Shown here piece by piece: positions 25,229 to 33,090 of a DNA stretch of 64,000 bases. A program made the position numbers and the translations under genes. Each line of letters starts with the position of its first letter. Position 1 is the first letter of the stretch. The notes under the pieces were generated by a model, which did no database searches, was not told where the DNA came from, and was given only the letters and a program-made list of their open reading frames with translations. The stretch is from contig WGNB01000024.1 in the NCBI GenBank assembly GCA_016124795.1, forward strand, positions 21,433 through 85,432, given 5' to 3'. Source of the DNA: Rhodopseudomonas sp. Lineage in GTDB: Bacteria; Pseudomonadota; Alphaproteobacteria; Rhizobiales; Xanthobacteraceae.

Positions 25229-25558
25229 ATGCGCAGGATACCGATTCTATTGCTTTTCTTGTCTCTATCGGCGACGCCCGCCTTTGCCGACGACTTCCTT
25301 AAGTTCCGATGCGCCCACCTCGCACGGCAGGCCGCGCACGATTACCAGGTAGCGAGACACATCCGCGGCTGCCTCGAGAAGGCCAGCCACATCCCGCCGA
25401 TTTGGCGCGGCAATAATCAGGAGCATCAAAATTATTATTGGAACGGCAATGAACAGGAGCATCTGAAATATTGCCTCGAGCTGGGCTTGGACTGGGCGTC
25501 ACACGCTCGTGAATTCCGGCTCCGCGTGCTCGAGGGGTGCGTCAATGGTGTATTGTGA
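25229..25558 (+). CDS. Small secreted Cys-containing protein
   Basis: A 109-residue protein with a clear signal peptide (MRRIPILLLFLSLSATPAFADD, residues 1-22). The mature region is about 88 residues with four cysteines, rich in His, Asn, Gln and aromatic residues (RGNNQEHQNYYWNGNEQEHLKY). The mirrored stretches NQEHQNYYWNGN and NEQEHLKY suggest a short internal repeat. No family was recognised. GAGGGG lies about 8 nt before the ATG. It is the first of a run of four small secreted proteins on the plus strand. Confidence 0.6.
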   Translation: MRRIPILLLFLSLSATPAFADDFLKFRCAHLARQAAHDYQVARHIRGCLEKASHIPPIWRGNNQEHQNYYWNGNEQEHLKYCLELGLDWASHAREFRLRVLEGCVNGVL

Positions 25559-25698
25559 GAGCCGTCGTACGGCGCGCACTCCGATTGTTCGGCATTGGGC
25601 ACTTCGTGGGACGGCCGTGCCGGCGGCCTCCTGCTAAGCCATGCAGCCCCGGACACAGCCACGATGGCGGCGCCTGTCTCAACGCAATAGAGGTACGT

Positions 25699-25974
25699 AT
25701 GAAACGCCGACGCCGAGCGACACTTGTCGCACTGGTTACTCTGATCAGCGCGTCCGGCTCGGCTCTAGCCGAGTCGGAGAGCTGCCAACGCCAAATCAGG
25801 GCTGTATGCAAAGGCTGCGAGCAAGAGAACAAGATCTGTTTCACTTACCCGGCCGGATCGCCAGAATGGAACGCGTGCGCCCAGAAAATGGTTCTGTGCT
25901 GTGGGCATTGGACCGGCATCGTCCGCGCCAATCCAGAATGCGCACCACCGCGCCACCACCACCACCAACGATAA
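25699..25974 (+). CDS. Small secreted Cys-rich protein, paralogue of 26469-26741
   Basis: A 91-residue protein with a signal peptide MKRRRRATLVALVTLISASGSALAE and eight cysteines in a mature part of about 66 residues (CQRQIRAVCKGCEQENKIC, CAQKMVLCCGHW, NPEC). It ends in a His-rich tail RHHHHQR. It aligns along its whole length with the protein at 26469-26741, with the same Cys order CC-W-C near the end. The function is unknown; disulfide-stabilised or metal-binding behaviour is inferred from cysteines and histidines. The start at 25699 is preferred because AGAGGT precedes it and the signal peptide begins there. Confidence 0.65.
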   Translation: MKRRRRATLVALVTLISASGSALAESESCQRQIRAVCKGCEQENKICFTYPAGSPEWNACAQKMVLCCGHWTGIVRANPECAPPRHHHHQR

Positions 25975-26045
25975 GCCTCGGCGAAGAACAGGGCACGCGT
26001 ACCTTGCCTTGTTACGACGCAAACTCTGGTAGCTCCGTCGTTGTT

Positions 26046-26152
26046 CCATATCGCGATACGAATACGGGCCGCCAGCGTGAATATAGGCAAAGTATTCCGT
26101 CCGGCCGTCCGATTCATCGCTATATTTCGCGCCGATTTCTGTCACCGCCGTA
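26046..26152 (+). repeat. Diverged intergenic repeat, copy 2
   Basis: This is the partner of 24963-25075. It ends just before the next small gene at 26170, whereas copy 1 ends about 150 bp before its downstream gene. The two copies suggest that the cluster grew by segmental duplication. Confidence 0.55.
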
Positions 26153-26169
26153 AGGCAATGTGGGGCAAC

Positions 26170-26400
26170 ATGAACCGGACTATGCGACTGCTGGCGACTT
26201 TATCGTTTTCATTTTTCATTTCGACCGGCGCCGCCCTAGCCGCCGACAACGTCTGCAAGGACCGCTGCACGGCGCAGATGAAAGCCTGCAGCAAGGCGGA
26301 AAATCGCCGCGTTGAACAAAGCGGCCAGGTCGGGCCGGCGAACACGACCTGCCTCAATCAGTTGCAAGCCTGCATGACCAAGTGCGCCGGGCTCAAGTGA
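26170..26400 (+). CDS. Small secreted protein with two CxxxC pairs
   Basis: A 76-residue protein with a signal peptide (MNRTMRLLATLSFSFFISTGAALAAD). The mature part of about 52 residues has a symmetric cysteine layout: VCKDRCTAQMKAC ... TTCLNQLQACMTKCAGLK. The CxxxC ... CxxxC spacing, with helical sequence between, looks like a small helical hairpin closed by disulfides (CHCH-like), which is an inference from spacing. Alternative starts at 26158 and 26182 cannot be excluded because no strong ribosome-binding site was seen. Confidence 0.6.
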   Translation: MNRTMRLLATLSFSFFISTGAALAADNVCKDRCTAQMKACSKAENRRVEQSGQVGPANTTCLNQLQACMTKCAGLK

Positions 26401-26468
26401 GCGCTGTGCGCTCTGATCGAGCTTGCATCCGAGCGGTAGCAGAAAACAGAAATGGCATGGAGATAGGC

Positions 26469-26741
26469 ATGAAACGCCGCGCCTTGGCGACCGTTGTTGC
26501 ACTGGCCGCCCTGATCGTCATGGTTGGTTCGGCGCTGGCCGAGCCGGCGAGCTGCCTGCGCGAATACGAAAATGCCTGCGGCGAATGCAAGCGGCAAGGC
26601 GATCATTGTATGCGTAATGAAAGATTGTCGGGCGTCAACCACGGCTGCGCCCAGCAAGTCGCGGCCTGCTGCGCGAAGTGGAAGTCGATCATCCATACCA
26701 ACAATCGCGAATGCTTCGCGAGCTCGTCTGGCCGCGGGTAG
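26469..26741 (+). CDS. Small secreted Cys-rich protein, paralogue of 25699-25974
   Basis: A 90-residue protein with a signal peptide MKRRALATVVALAALIVMVGSALAEP and eight cysteines in the mature part (CLREYENACGECKRQGDHC, CAQQVAACCAKW, NREC). The pattern matches its neighbour at 25699-25974 residue for residue at the cysteines, the CC-x-x-W and the final NxEC. The His tail of the neighbour is replaced by SSSGRG. GGAGATAGG upstream supports the start. It appears to result from local duplication. Confidence 0.67.
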   Translation: MKRRALATVVALAALIVMVGSALAEPASCLREYENACGECKRQGDHCMRNERLSGVNHGCAQQVAACCAKWKSIIHTNNRECFASSSGRG

Positions 26742-27025
26742 AGCCGCAGTGCTCGCGCATGCTGAATTTGGACGGCGCGTAAGTCGGGCCGAAAATTGCC
26801 GTGACGGCATAGCAACGTCGGTTTGGGAAACGCATTGCCCCAGGTCGATTGTGACGCCGCAGCCGGGACGCTACGCCAATAATCCGGAACTGAAGCGTCA
26901 ATTGGGGGAGGCAGTAATAGCGGCTTCTGGCCCGAAGCGAACAATCGCGACGCCCCGCCCATCGGTCCGCTGTTGAACAAGAGCAGACATGGCGCGAAGA
27001 ACGATCGGCCTGCCGGCCACGCGCC
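26742..27025. other. Non-coding stretch after the Cys-rich cluster
   Basis: About 280 bp between converging genes. ORFs in the track here are unspecific. No hairpin with a T tract was noted. Confidence 0.4.
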
Positions 27026-27679
27026 TTAACCCGGCAACACCACCTGCGCCACCAGACCGCGAGCGCGGGCATCGAAAATGCCGAGGCCGCGCAGCGCGAA
27101 CAAGGTCGCGGTCTGCACCGCCTCGCGCGCCTGACCGGCATCTTCGTAAGTCGGCGCCAGCGGGCTGAGCAGCCCCTCCATCAAGGCCCCGACCAGAGCG
27201 GGCGCGCCGATGCGGGCATCCTGATCGGGCAGGTTGCGGCCCTGGATCGCGATTTCGATGCGGCCTTGCAATTCGGCCGCCAGCGCCTGGCGGAAATCGA
27301 GCCGCATGGCGTCGACCTCCGGATCGACCGGTTCGCCGATCGCCGCCCAGGCCAGCCTGCGATTGCCCAGCGCCCGCGCCGCGAAGGTGGCGATGCAGGC
27401 GGCCAGCGCCGACATCGGCCCCGGTGCGGCGTCACCGGCCGCCTTCATCGCCTCAAGCTCGCGCCCGGCATAACCGGCGACCAGTTCAGCGATCAGATCG
27501 GTCTTCGACGGGAAATAGCGATAGACGGTGCCGGCGGCGATGCCGGCGCGCTTGGCGACGGCCGCGATCTGCACCGCCGCCAGGCCGCCTTCGGCGGCGA
27601 TTTCGGTCGCCGCTTTCAGGATGGTCAGCTCCCGGGCGGCCAGACGGCGGACGACGTTGTCGGTGCGGCGATAGGGCAT
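27026..27679 (-). CDS. TetR/AcrR family transcription regulator
   Basis: A 217-residue repressor-type protein. The N-terminal helix-turn-helix is complete: ILKAATEIAAEGGLAAVQIAAVAKRAGIAAGTVYRYFPSKTDLIAELV (about residues 19-66), followed by a variable ligand domain. The ORF track starts at 27754; the ATG at 27679 gives the normal TetR layout (MPYRRTDN...), and the longer start would place codons across the palindrome. GTGAAT-N4-ATTCAC lies just upstream of this start and is the likely autoregulatory site. The thiamine-diphosphate enzyme gene upstream may belong to the same circuit. Confidence 0.85.
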   Translation of the reverse strand: MPYRRTDNVVRRLAARELTILKAATEIAAEGGLAAVQIAAVAKRAGIAAGTVYRYFPSKTDLIAELVAGYAGRELEAMKAAGDAAPGPMSALAACIATFAARALGNRRLAWAAIGEPVDPEVDAMRLDFRQALAAELQGRIEIAIQGRNLPDQDARIGAPALVGALMEGLLSPLAPTYEDAGQAREAVQTATLFALRGLGIFDARARGLVAQVVLPG

Positions 27680-27686
27680 GGAACCA

Positions 27687-27702
27687 GTGAATAACGATTC
27701 AC
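27687..27702 (-). promoter_or_regulatory. Palindromic operator at the TetR start
   Basis: GTGAATAACGATTCAC is a perfect 6-bp inverted repeat with a 4-nt centre, 8 nt upstream of the TetR start codon. TGAAT...ATTCA palindromes are common TetR/AcrR sites. Binding by the adjacent regulator would give autorepression; this is inferred. Confidence 0.6.
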
Positions 27703-27834
27703 ACGCCTTGGCAAGCAGCGCCGGCCGGCCGGTTTGGCAAGCGTCAACCGCCACTCTTTCCGGACGTTGCCGGTAAAGCCGGATCCGAGATCAGACGAGC
27801 CCGGTCCCTCAGACCCAGGGGCCGGTCGTCTTCG

Positions 27835-29523
27835 TTACCGCTTGCCGACGCCGGAGAGCGACTTTTCGCGAATGGCCGACAGGGTCATCGCCGGCGTGAT
27901 CGCTTCCGGGTCGACCTTCAGGTGGATGATCGACGGCAGGCCGGACGCCTTGGCCGCCGCGAAGGCCGCCGGGAAATCGGCGGTCTTGTCGACCCGCACG
28001 CCGAAGCCGCCGAAAGCCTTGGCGTAAGCAACGAAATCCGGATTCAGCAAATCGGTCGCCACCACGCGGCCGGGATACTCGCGCTCCTGATGCATCCGGA
28101 TCGTGCCGTAGAGCCCGTTGTCCGACAGCACCACGATCACCGGCAATTTGTATTGCACGGCGGTGATGAAGTCCTGGCCGGTCATCAGGTAATCGCCGTC
28201 GCCGGCGACGCAGACCACGGTGCGGTCCGGGTACAGGGTCTGCATCGCGACCGCGGCCGGAAAGCCATAACCCATCGAGCCCGACGTCGGCCCGATATGG
28301 CTGTTGAACTTCCGGAACCGATAGAAGCGGTGAATCCAGGCCGAGAAATTGCCGGCGCCGTTGGTGATGATCGCGTCCGGCGTCAGATGATCGCGCAGCC
28401 AGACCATGATCTCGCCGAGGTTGACCTGGCCCGGCAAGGGCGTGGCGGTCTCGGTCCAGGCGAGATAATCGGCATGCGCGGTTTCGATCGCACCCTTCCA
28501 CCGAATTTCATTCGGCGGCTGCAAACCTTCGAGCGCGGCACAGAACGCGGAAGGCGTTGCGTTGATCGCCAAAGTCGGATGATAGACGCGGCCGAGTTCT
28601 TCCGAACCGGGATGCACATGCACCAGCTTCATCTGCGGTTCGGGAATATCGAACAGCGTGTAGCTCTGCGAGGTCATCTCGCTCATCCGGTCGCCAATCA
28701 GCAACACCAGGTCGGCGCTTTTGACGCGCGCCAGCAGTTTCGGGTTCGGCCCGATGCCGAGATCGCCGGCGTAACAGGGATGCAGGCCGTCGAAGAGATG
28801 GCCACGCCGGAACGTGGTGGCGACCGGCAACTGGAAACGCTCGGCGAAACGCGCCATCGCCTGCCAGGCGGCATCCGACCAGCGGCTGCCGCCAATGAGC
28901 GCGATCGGCCGCTCCGCCGCCCACAGCATCTTCTGCAAGCGGCTCATGTCGGTGAGCCCCGGCCAGGTCTCGACCGGTTCGAATGGCTTAGCGTTGGGCG
29001 TCAGCGCGCGCTCGGACAGCATGTCCTCGGGCAACGCGATCACCACCGGACCGGGACGGCCGTTGCAGGCGGTGTGAAAAGCGCGCGACACGAATTCCGG
29101 GATGCGCGCCGGATCGTCGATCTCGGACGCCCATTTCGCCAGCCCGCCGAACACGTCGCGATAATCGAGTTCCTGGAACGCCTCGCGCTCGCGCATGTGC
29201 CTTCCGACCTGACCGACGAACATGATCATCGGCGTCGAATCCTGCCGCGCGATATGAATGCCGGCCGAGGCATTGGTGGCGCCCGGTCCGCGCGTCACGA
29301 AGCAGATGCCCGGCTTGCCGGTCGCCTTGCCGACCGCCTCGGCCATCATGCAAGCGGCGCTCTCGTGCCGGCAAACGGTGAGCTTGATGTCGGAACCATG
29401 AAAGGCGTCAAGCGCCGCCAGATAACTTTCGCCCGGCACGCAGAACACATGCTTGACGCCCTGCAACGCCAGTTGATCGACGAGGATTTCACCGCCGGTG
29501 CGGGTACCGTCATTTGAGCGCAT
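27835..29523 (-). CDS. Thiamine-diphosphate-dependent enzyme, acetolactate-synthase-like
   Basis: A 562-residue cytoplasmic enzyme with the three-domain plan of the POX/AHAS family. The N-terminal PYR domain carries the cofactor-activating glutamate in CRHESAA (Glu54), followed by RGPGATNASAGIH. The C-terminal PP domain carries the Mg/ThDP motif GDGDYLMTGQDFITAVQYKLP...DNGLYG. It is close to acetolactate-synthase-like proteins that do not belong to the ilvBH operon; no small regulatory subunit is near. Candidate reactions include decarboxylation or carboligation of 2-oxoacids. A NIPSNAP gene lies immediately upstream and a TetR gene downstream. Confidence 0.85.
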   Translation of the reverse strand: MRSNDGTRTGGEILVDQLALQGVKHVFCVPGESYLAALDAFHGSDIKLTVCRHESAACMMAEAVGKATGKPGICFVTRGPGATNASAGIHIARQDSTPMIMFVGQVGRHMREREAFQELDYRDVFGGLAKWASEIDDPARIPEFVSRAFHTACNGRPGPVVIALPEDMLSERALTPNAKPFEPVETWPGLTDMSRLQKMLWAAERPIALIGGSRWSDAAWQAMARFAERFQLPVATTFRRGHLFDGLHPCYAGDLGIGPNPKLLARVKSADLVLLIGDRMSEMTSQSYTLFDIPEPQMKLVHVHPGSEELGRVYHPTLAINATPSAFCAALEGLQPPNEIRWKGAIETAHADYLAWTETATPLPGQVNLGEIMVWLRDHLTPDAIITNGAGNFSAWIHRFYRFRKFNSHIGPTSGSMGYGFPAAVAMQTLYPDRTVVCVAGDGDYLMTGQDFITAVQYKLPVIVVLSDNGLYGTIRMHQEREYPGRVVATDLLNPDFVAYAKAFGGFGVRVDKTADFPAAFAAAKASGLPSIIHLKVDPEAITPAMTLSAIREKSLSGVGKR

Positions 29524-29564
29524 AACGCCTCTTATCGCTTCTTGTGATGCAATCGGTCGCCCTT

Positions 29565-29601
29565 CCCCGTCGAGCCCGGCTGCGCGCCGGACCCGACGGG
29601 G
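29565..29601 (-). terminator. Stem-loop between the NIPSNAP and thiamine-diphosphate enzyme genes
   Basis: CCCCGTCG ... CGACGGGG encloses a second stem CCGGC/GCCGG, making a branched-free two-step hairpin. No T tract follows, so it may be an intercistronic stabiliser rather than a terminator. Confidence 0.5.
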
Positions 29602-29608
29602 ACGCGGG

Positions 29609-29950
29609 CTATTTGTGAATCTTCGGCATTGGAATCGGCGGCGCGAATGCCGTCGGCACCATCAAGGTATTCTTCTGCTCGACGATATAGCCGGCTTTGA
29701 CGTTCTCGGCGAGATAGACCTTCCAGTCCGGATCCTGCGCCATCCGGGCGCGCTTTTCCTCGCGGTCGGCGGCACTCGCATAGACCCAGACATGGGTGAA
29801 GGTGTTCAGCTCGCCGGTTTCGGCGACCGCGTAGCACAACGGCTCGCCCATATAGCGGAGCTGCACCGGATAGCCGTATTTCTGGTAAAGTTCGAGCTGC
29901 GCCGGCACACAGCCCGGCTTGGTCTTGTAGGTCCGCACGTCGAGCAACAC
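29609..29950 (-). CDS. NIPSNAP family protein
   Basis: A 113-residue protein of the NIPSNAP / dimeric alpha-beta barrel type. Its signatures are LLDVRTYKTKPGCVPAQLELYQKYGYPVQLRY, then FTHVWVYASAADREEKRARMAQDPDWKVYL. Bacterial members often sit next to oxidoreductases or ThDP enzymes and may act on small aromatic or oxo compounds, but no reaction is assigned. The GTG at 29950 is chosen over the track's ATG at 29968 because GGGAGG lies 6 nt before the GTG and nothing precedes the ATG. It is probably co-transcribed with the downstream ThDP enzyme. Confidence 0.82.
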   Translation of the reverse strand: MLLDVRTYKTKPGCVPAQLELYQKYGYPVQLRYMGEPLCYAVAETGELNTFTHVWVYASAADREEKRARMAQDPDWKVYLAENVKAGYIVEQKNTLMVPTAFAPPIPMPKIHK

Positions 29951-30196
29951 GGTTAGCCTCCCTTGCATAAACCGCTGTCACGCGGCGTTGGCGGGCACTT
30001 TCCGGGCCGACGGGGCGGCGGTCAAGGGAAGACCGCCACAGGGCTGCTATTTTGCCCGTGCATGTTCTCTTTCATGCGCTCAAAGCGGCGCGGCGCTCCC
30101 GAAGCCGCAACGCTCGCGGTTTGATCTGGATCGGTGCCACAGCCGATTTGCCATCGTATGGTCGAACCGATCAGGCGCGACAGGAGTTGATCCGAC

Positions 30197-31714
30197 ATGA
30201 AGCCGGCCGACACATCCCAGCAAGCGGTCCTCGATTTTCTCGCCGCGCCCGCGTGCCATGACGGACAGACGCCGACGCGCATCGACACCCATGCCGCCCA
30301 TGTGTTCCTCGACCGCGACACGGCGCTGAAGATCAAGCGCGCGGTGCGCTTTCCCTTCCTCGATTATTCGACCCTCGCGCTGCGCAAGAAAGCCTGCGAG
30401 GCGGAAATCGAGGTCAACCGGCCGTTCGCCGCGGCGCTCTATCGCGGCGTGGTCGCGATCACCCGCGCCGCCGACGGCACGCTCGCCGTCGACGGCGACG
30501 GCGAGCCGGTCGAATACGCGGTGGCGATGAACCGCTTCGACGAAAGCCGGACGCTCGATCATCTGGCCGGCCAAGGTGGAATCGACGATGCGCTGGCCGA
30601 CGCGCTCGGTCGCGCGGTGGCGCAGGGTCACGCCAGGGCACCGGTTGTCGATGGCACCGCCTTCACCGCGACGCTGACTGAGATCGTCGCGCAGAATGAC
30701 GGCGAGTTGCGCGGTCACCCCGATCTGTTCGCCGCCGATGCGGTCACGGCGCTGACGCAAGCCAGCCGCGCCGCGTTGACGCGGCTTGCGCCGCTCATGG
30801 CGGCGCGCGCCCGCGACGGTCACGTGCGGCGCTGTCACGGCGATCTGCATCTCGGCAACATCGTGCTGATCGAGGGCAAGCCGGTGCTGTTCGACGCCAT
30901 CGAGTTCAACCCGGACTTCGCGATCGGCGACACCTTCTACGATCTCGCCTTCCTGCTGATGGACCTGATCGAACGGGGCTTGCGCCACGCCGCGAATATC
31001 GTGCTCAACCGCTATCTCACCGTCACCGGCAGTGACAGCGATCTCGATGCGCTCGCCCTCTTGCCCCTGTTCCTGTCGGTGCGCGCGGCGATCCGCGCCA
31101 AGGTGACCGCGGCGCGGCCCCAGCGCGACGCTGGCATCGAGCAAAGCGCGCGCGATTATTTCGCGCTGGCGCAGCAATTGATCGCACCGCCGCCGCCGCG
31201 CCTGATCGCGGTCGGCGGCCTGTCCGGCACCGGCAAGTCGGTCCTGGCGCGCGCCTTGTGCCCGGACATCTTGCCGCAACCCGGCGCGGTGCTGCTGCGC
31301 AGCGACGTCATGCGCAAGACCCTGTTCGACGTCGCCGAGACCGACAAGTTGCCGCCGGAGGGCTACGCCGCGGCGGTCACGGCGCGGGTCTATGCGCAAC
31401 TCGCCGACAAGGCGGCGCGCGTGCTGGCCGCCGGACATTCGGCGGTCGTCGATGCCGTCTTTGCCAGGGCCGGTGAACGCGACGCCATCGCCGCCGTCGC
31501 TCCCGACCGCTTTCACGGCCTGTTCCTGACCGCCGATCTCGACACCCGGATCGCCCGCGTCGGCGGCCGCGTCAACGATGCCTCCGATGCCGACGCGACC
31601 ATTGCCACCGCCCAGGAAGCCTACGACCTCGGACCGCTGGCCTGGCAGCCGGTCGACGCTAACGGCACTTCGGCGGAGACTTCGCAACGCTGCAAGCGCG
31701 CGCTCGGTCTCTGA
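30197..31714 (+). CDS. Fusion of aminoglycoside-phosphotransferase-like kinase and P-loop kinase
   Basis: A 505-residue cytoplasmic protein with two parts. Residues 1-310 form an APH-like kinase fold with the catalytic loop HGDLHLGNIVLIEGKPVLFDAIEFN near residue 214 (Asp and Asn of HGDxxxxN). Residues 330-500 hold a P-loop kinase with Walker A GGLSGTGKSVLARAL near 339. This architecture is common in alphaproteobacteria (COG2187 with COG0645) and is not known to confer drug resistance. The substrates are unknown. AGGAG precedes the ATG. The gene diverges from NIPSNAP. Confidence 0.82.
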   Translation: MKPADTSQQAVLDFLAAPACHDGQTPTRIDTHAAHVFLDRDTALKIKRAVRFPFLDYSTLALRKKACEAEIEVNRPFAAALYRGVVAITRAADGTLAVDGDGEPVEYAVAMNRFDESRTLDHLAGQGGIDDALADALGRAVAQGHARAPVVDGTAFTATLTEIVAQNDGELRGHPDLFAADAVTALTQASRAALTRLAPLMAARARDGHVRRCHGDLHLGNIVLIEGKPVLFDAIEFNPDFAIGDTFYDLAFLLMDLIERGLRHAANIVLNRYLTVTGSDSDLDALALLPLFLSVRAAIRAKVTAARPQRDAGIEQSARDYFALAQQLIAPPPPRLIAVGGLSGTGKSVLARALCPDILPQPGAVLLRSDVMRKTLFDVAETDKLPPEGYAAAVTARVYAQLADKAARVLAAGHSAVVDAVFARAGERDAIAAVAPDRFHGLFLTADLDTRIARVGGRVNDASDADATIATAQEAYDLGPLAWQPVDANGTSAETSQRCKRALGL

Positions 31715-31879
31715 CCGCCGCCATTCCGGGCTGCGTTGTTCGACGCTGCCGAACCGAATAAGTCCCAGCTATGCGCTGAGCGGCCAGCGGCCCCGAGCCC
31801 TGCCCCCTTGGCGTTCGGCACCAAAAACATGCATAGCTTGCCGTCCGACTTTCTCGACATGCCCCGCCGGGTTCCCACG

Positions 31880-33088
31880 ATGAATGCTGCGCCACGGAAG
31901 ACGTTCTCAGCGCGCCAATTGGCGGTCGGGCTGGCGGGCTATTGTACCTTCGTCAATCTCTATTCGCCGCAGGCTATCCTGCCGCTGCTGTCGAATGAGT
32001 TCGGCGCCGGCGCGGCGGAAATCTCCACCATCATGACCGCCAGCACGCTGGCCGTGGCGTTGACCGCACCGTTCACCGGCACCGTCGCCGACGTCCTCGG
32101 GCGCAAGCGCGTCATCGTCACCGCCATGCTGCTGATCGGCATACCGACGGTGATGTGCGCGATGGCGCCGTCGCTGCACGCGCTGATTTTCTGGCGCTTC
32201 ATGCAGGGCCTGGTGATGCCGCCGATCTTCGCCGTCACCATCGCCTATATCGGCGACGAGTGGCCGGCCAACGAGGCGACCGCCGCCGCCGGCGTTTATA
32301 CCTCCGGCGCGAGCCTCGGCGGCTTCAGCGGACGCTTCATCACCGGCATCCTCTCCGATCAGATCGGCTGGCGCGGCGCGCTGCTGGTCATTGCCGCCAT
32401 GACCCTGATCGGCGGCCTGACGGTCATGGCGCTGCTGCCGCGCGAAAAGAAATTCGTGCGCTCGGAAGGTCTGATCGCCTCGGGCAAGCAGATGGTGCAG
32501 CATCTGCGCAATCCGCAACTGGTCGCGACTTACGCGGTCGGCTTCGGCGTGCTGTTCTCCTTCGTCACCATCTTCACCTACGTCAATTTCCGGCTGGCGG
32601 CCGCGCCCTATAATCTGTCGGCGACCTGGCTCGGCGCGATCTTCATCACCTACATGCTGGGCTCGGCGCTGACGCCTTTGACCGGCTGGGCGGTCGGTCG
32701 TTTCGGCCGCCGCCGTTTCATGATCCCGGTGATGATATTCTGGTCCTGCGGCGTCGCGCTGACCCTGGCCGGACCGCTATGGGTAATCATCATCGGCCTG
32801 ACCATATCGGCCGGTGCGGGTCTCGTCTGTCAGGCGATCTCTACCGGCTATGTCACCATCACCGCCAAATCCGGGCGCTCGTCGGCGGTCGGCCTCTACG
32901 TCACCTGCTTCTATACCGGCGGCGCTTTCGGCGCGACGCTCGGCGGCTTTGCCTGGATCATCGGCGGCTGGCCGGCTTGCGTGGCGATGGTCTGCGCCAT
33001 GCAGTTGCTGATGGCCGGCGTCATCTATTTCGCCTGGACGCCCCGGGTGCCGCCGGCGCCCGCGACCACGCCGGTCGAGCCGCCGTAA
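31880..33088 (+). CDS. MFS transporter (YnfM-like)
   Basis: A 402-residue inner-membrane transporter with twelve predicted helices. The early segment NLYSPQAILPLLSNEFGAGAAEISTIMTASTLAVALTAP and the loop GTVADVLGRKRVIV (motif A, GxxxDxxGRKR) place it in the drug:H+ antiporter-like DHA1/YnfM group. The ORF track starts at 31736; ATG 31880 (MNAAPRKTFSARQLAVG) begins right before the first helix and is preferred, though no strong ribosome-binding site decides it. The substrate is unknown. It follows the kinase-fusion gene by 165 bp. Confidence 0.83.
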   Translation: MNAAPRKTFSARQLAVGLAGYCTFVNLYSPQAILPLLSNEFGAGAAEISTIMTASTLAVALTAPFTGTVADVLGRKRVIVTAMLLIGIPTVMCAMAPSLHALIFWRFMQGLVMPPIFAVTIAYIGDEWPANEATAAAGVYTSGASLGGFSGRFITGILSDQIGWRGALLVIAAMTLIGGLTVMALLPREKKFVRSEGLIASGKQMVQHLRNPQLVATYAVGFGVLFSFVTIFTYVNFRLAAAPYNLSATWLGAIFITYMLGSALTPLTGWAVGRFGRRRFMIPVMIFWSCGVALTLAGPLWVIIIGLTISAGAGLVCQAISTGYVTITAKSGRSSAVGLYVTCFYTGGAFGATLGGFAWIIGGWPACVAMVCAMQLLMAGVIYFAWTPRVPPAPATTPVEPP

Positions 33089-33090
33089 GT

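Noticed and set aside
25537-25698. N-terminal extension of the Cys-rich protein at 25699
   Set aside because: The 54 upstream codons contain no start signal and would bury the signal peptide. The ATG at 25699 has AGAGGT before it.
27922-29517. 531-codon plus-strand ORF opposite the thiamine-diphosphate enzyme
   Set aside because: No start signal or domain was seen. The opposite strand holds the ThDP motifs.
30197-31714. Aminoglycoside resistance gene
   Set aside because: The APH-like fold is part of a widespread two-domain housekeeping protein family and carries no sign of a resistance cassette.
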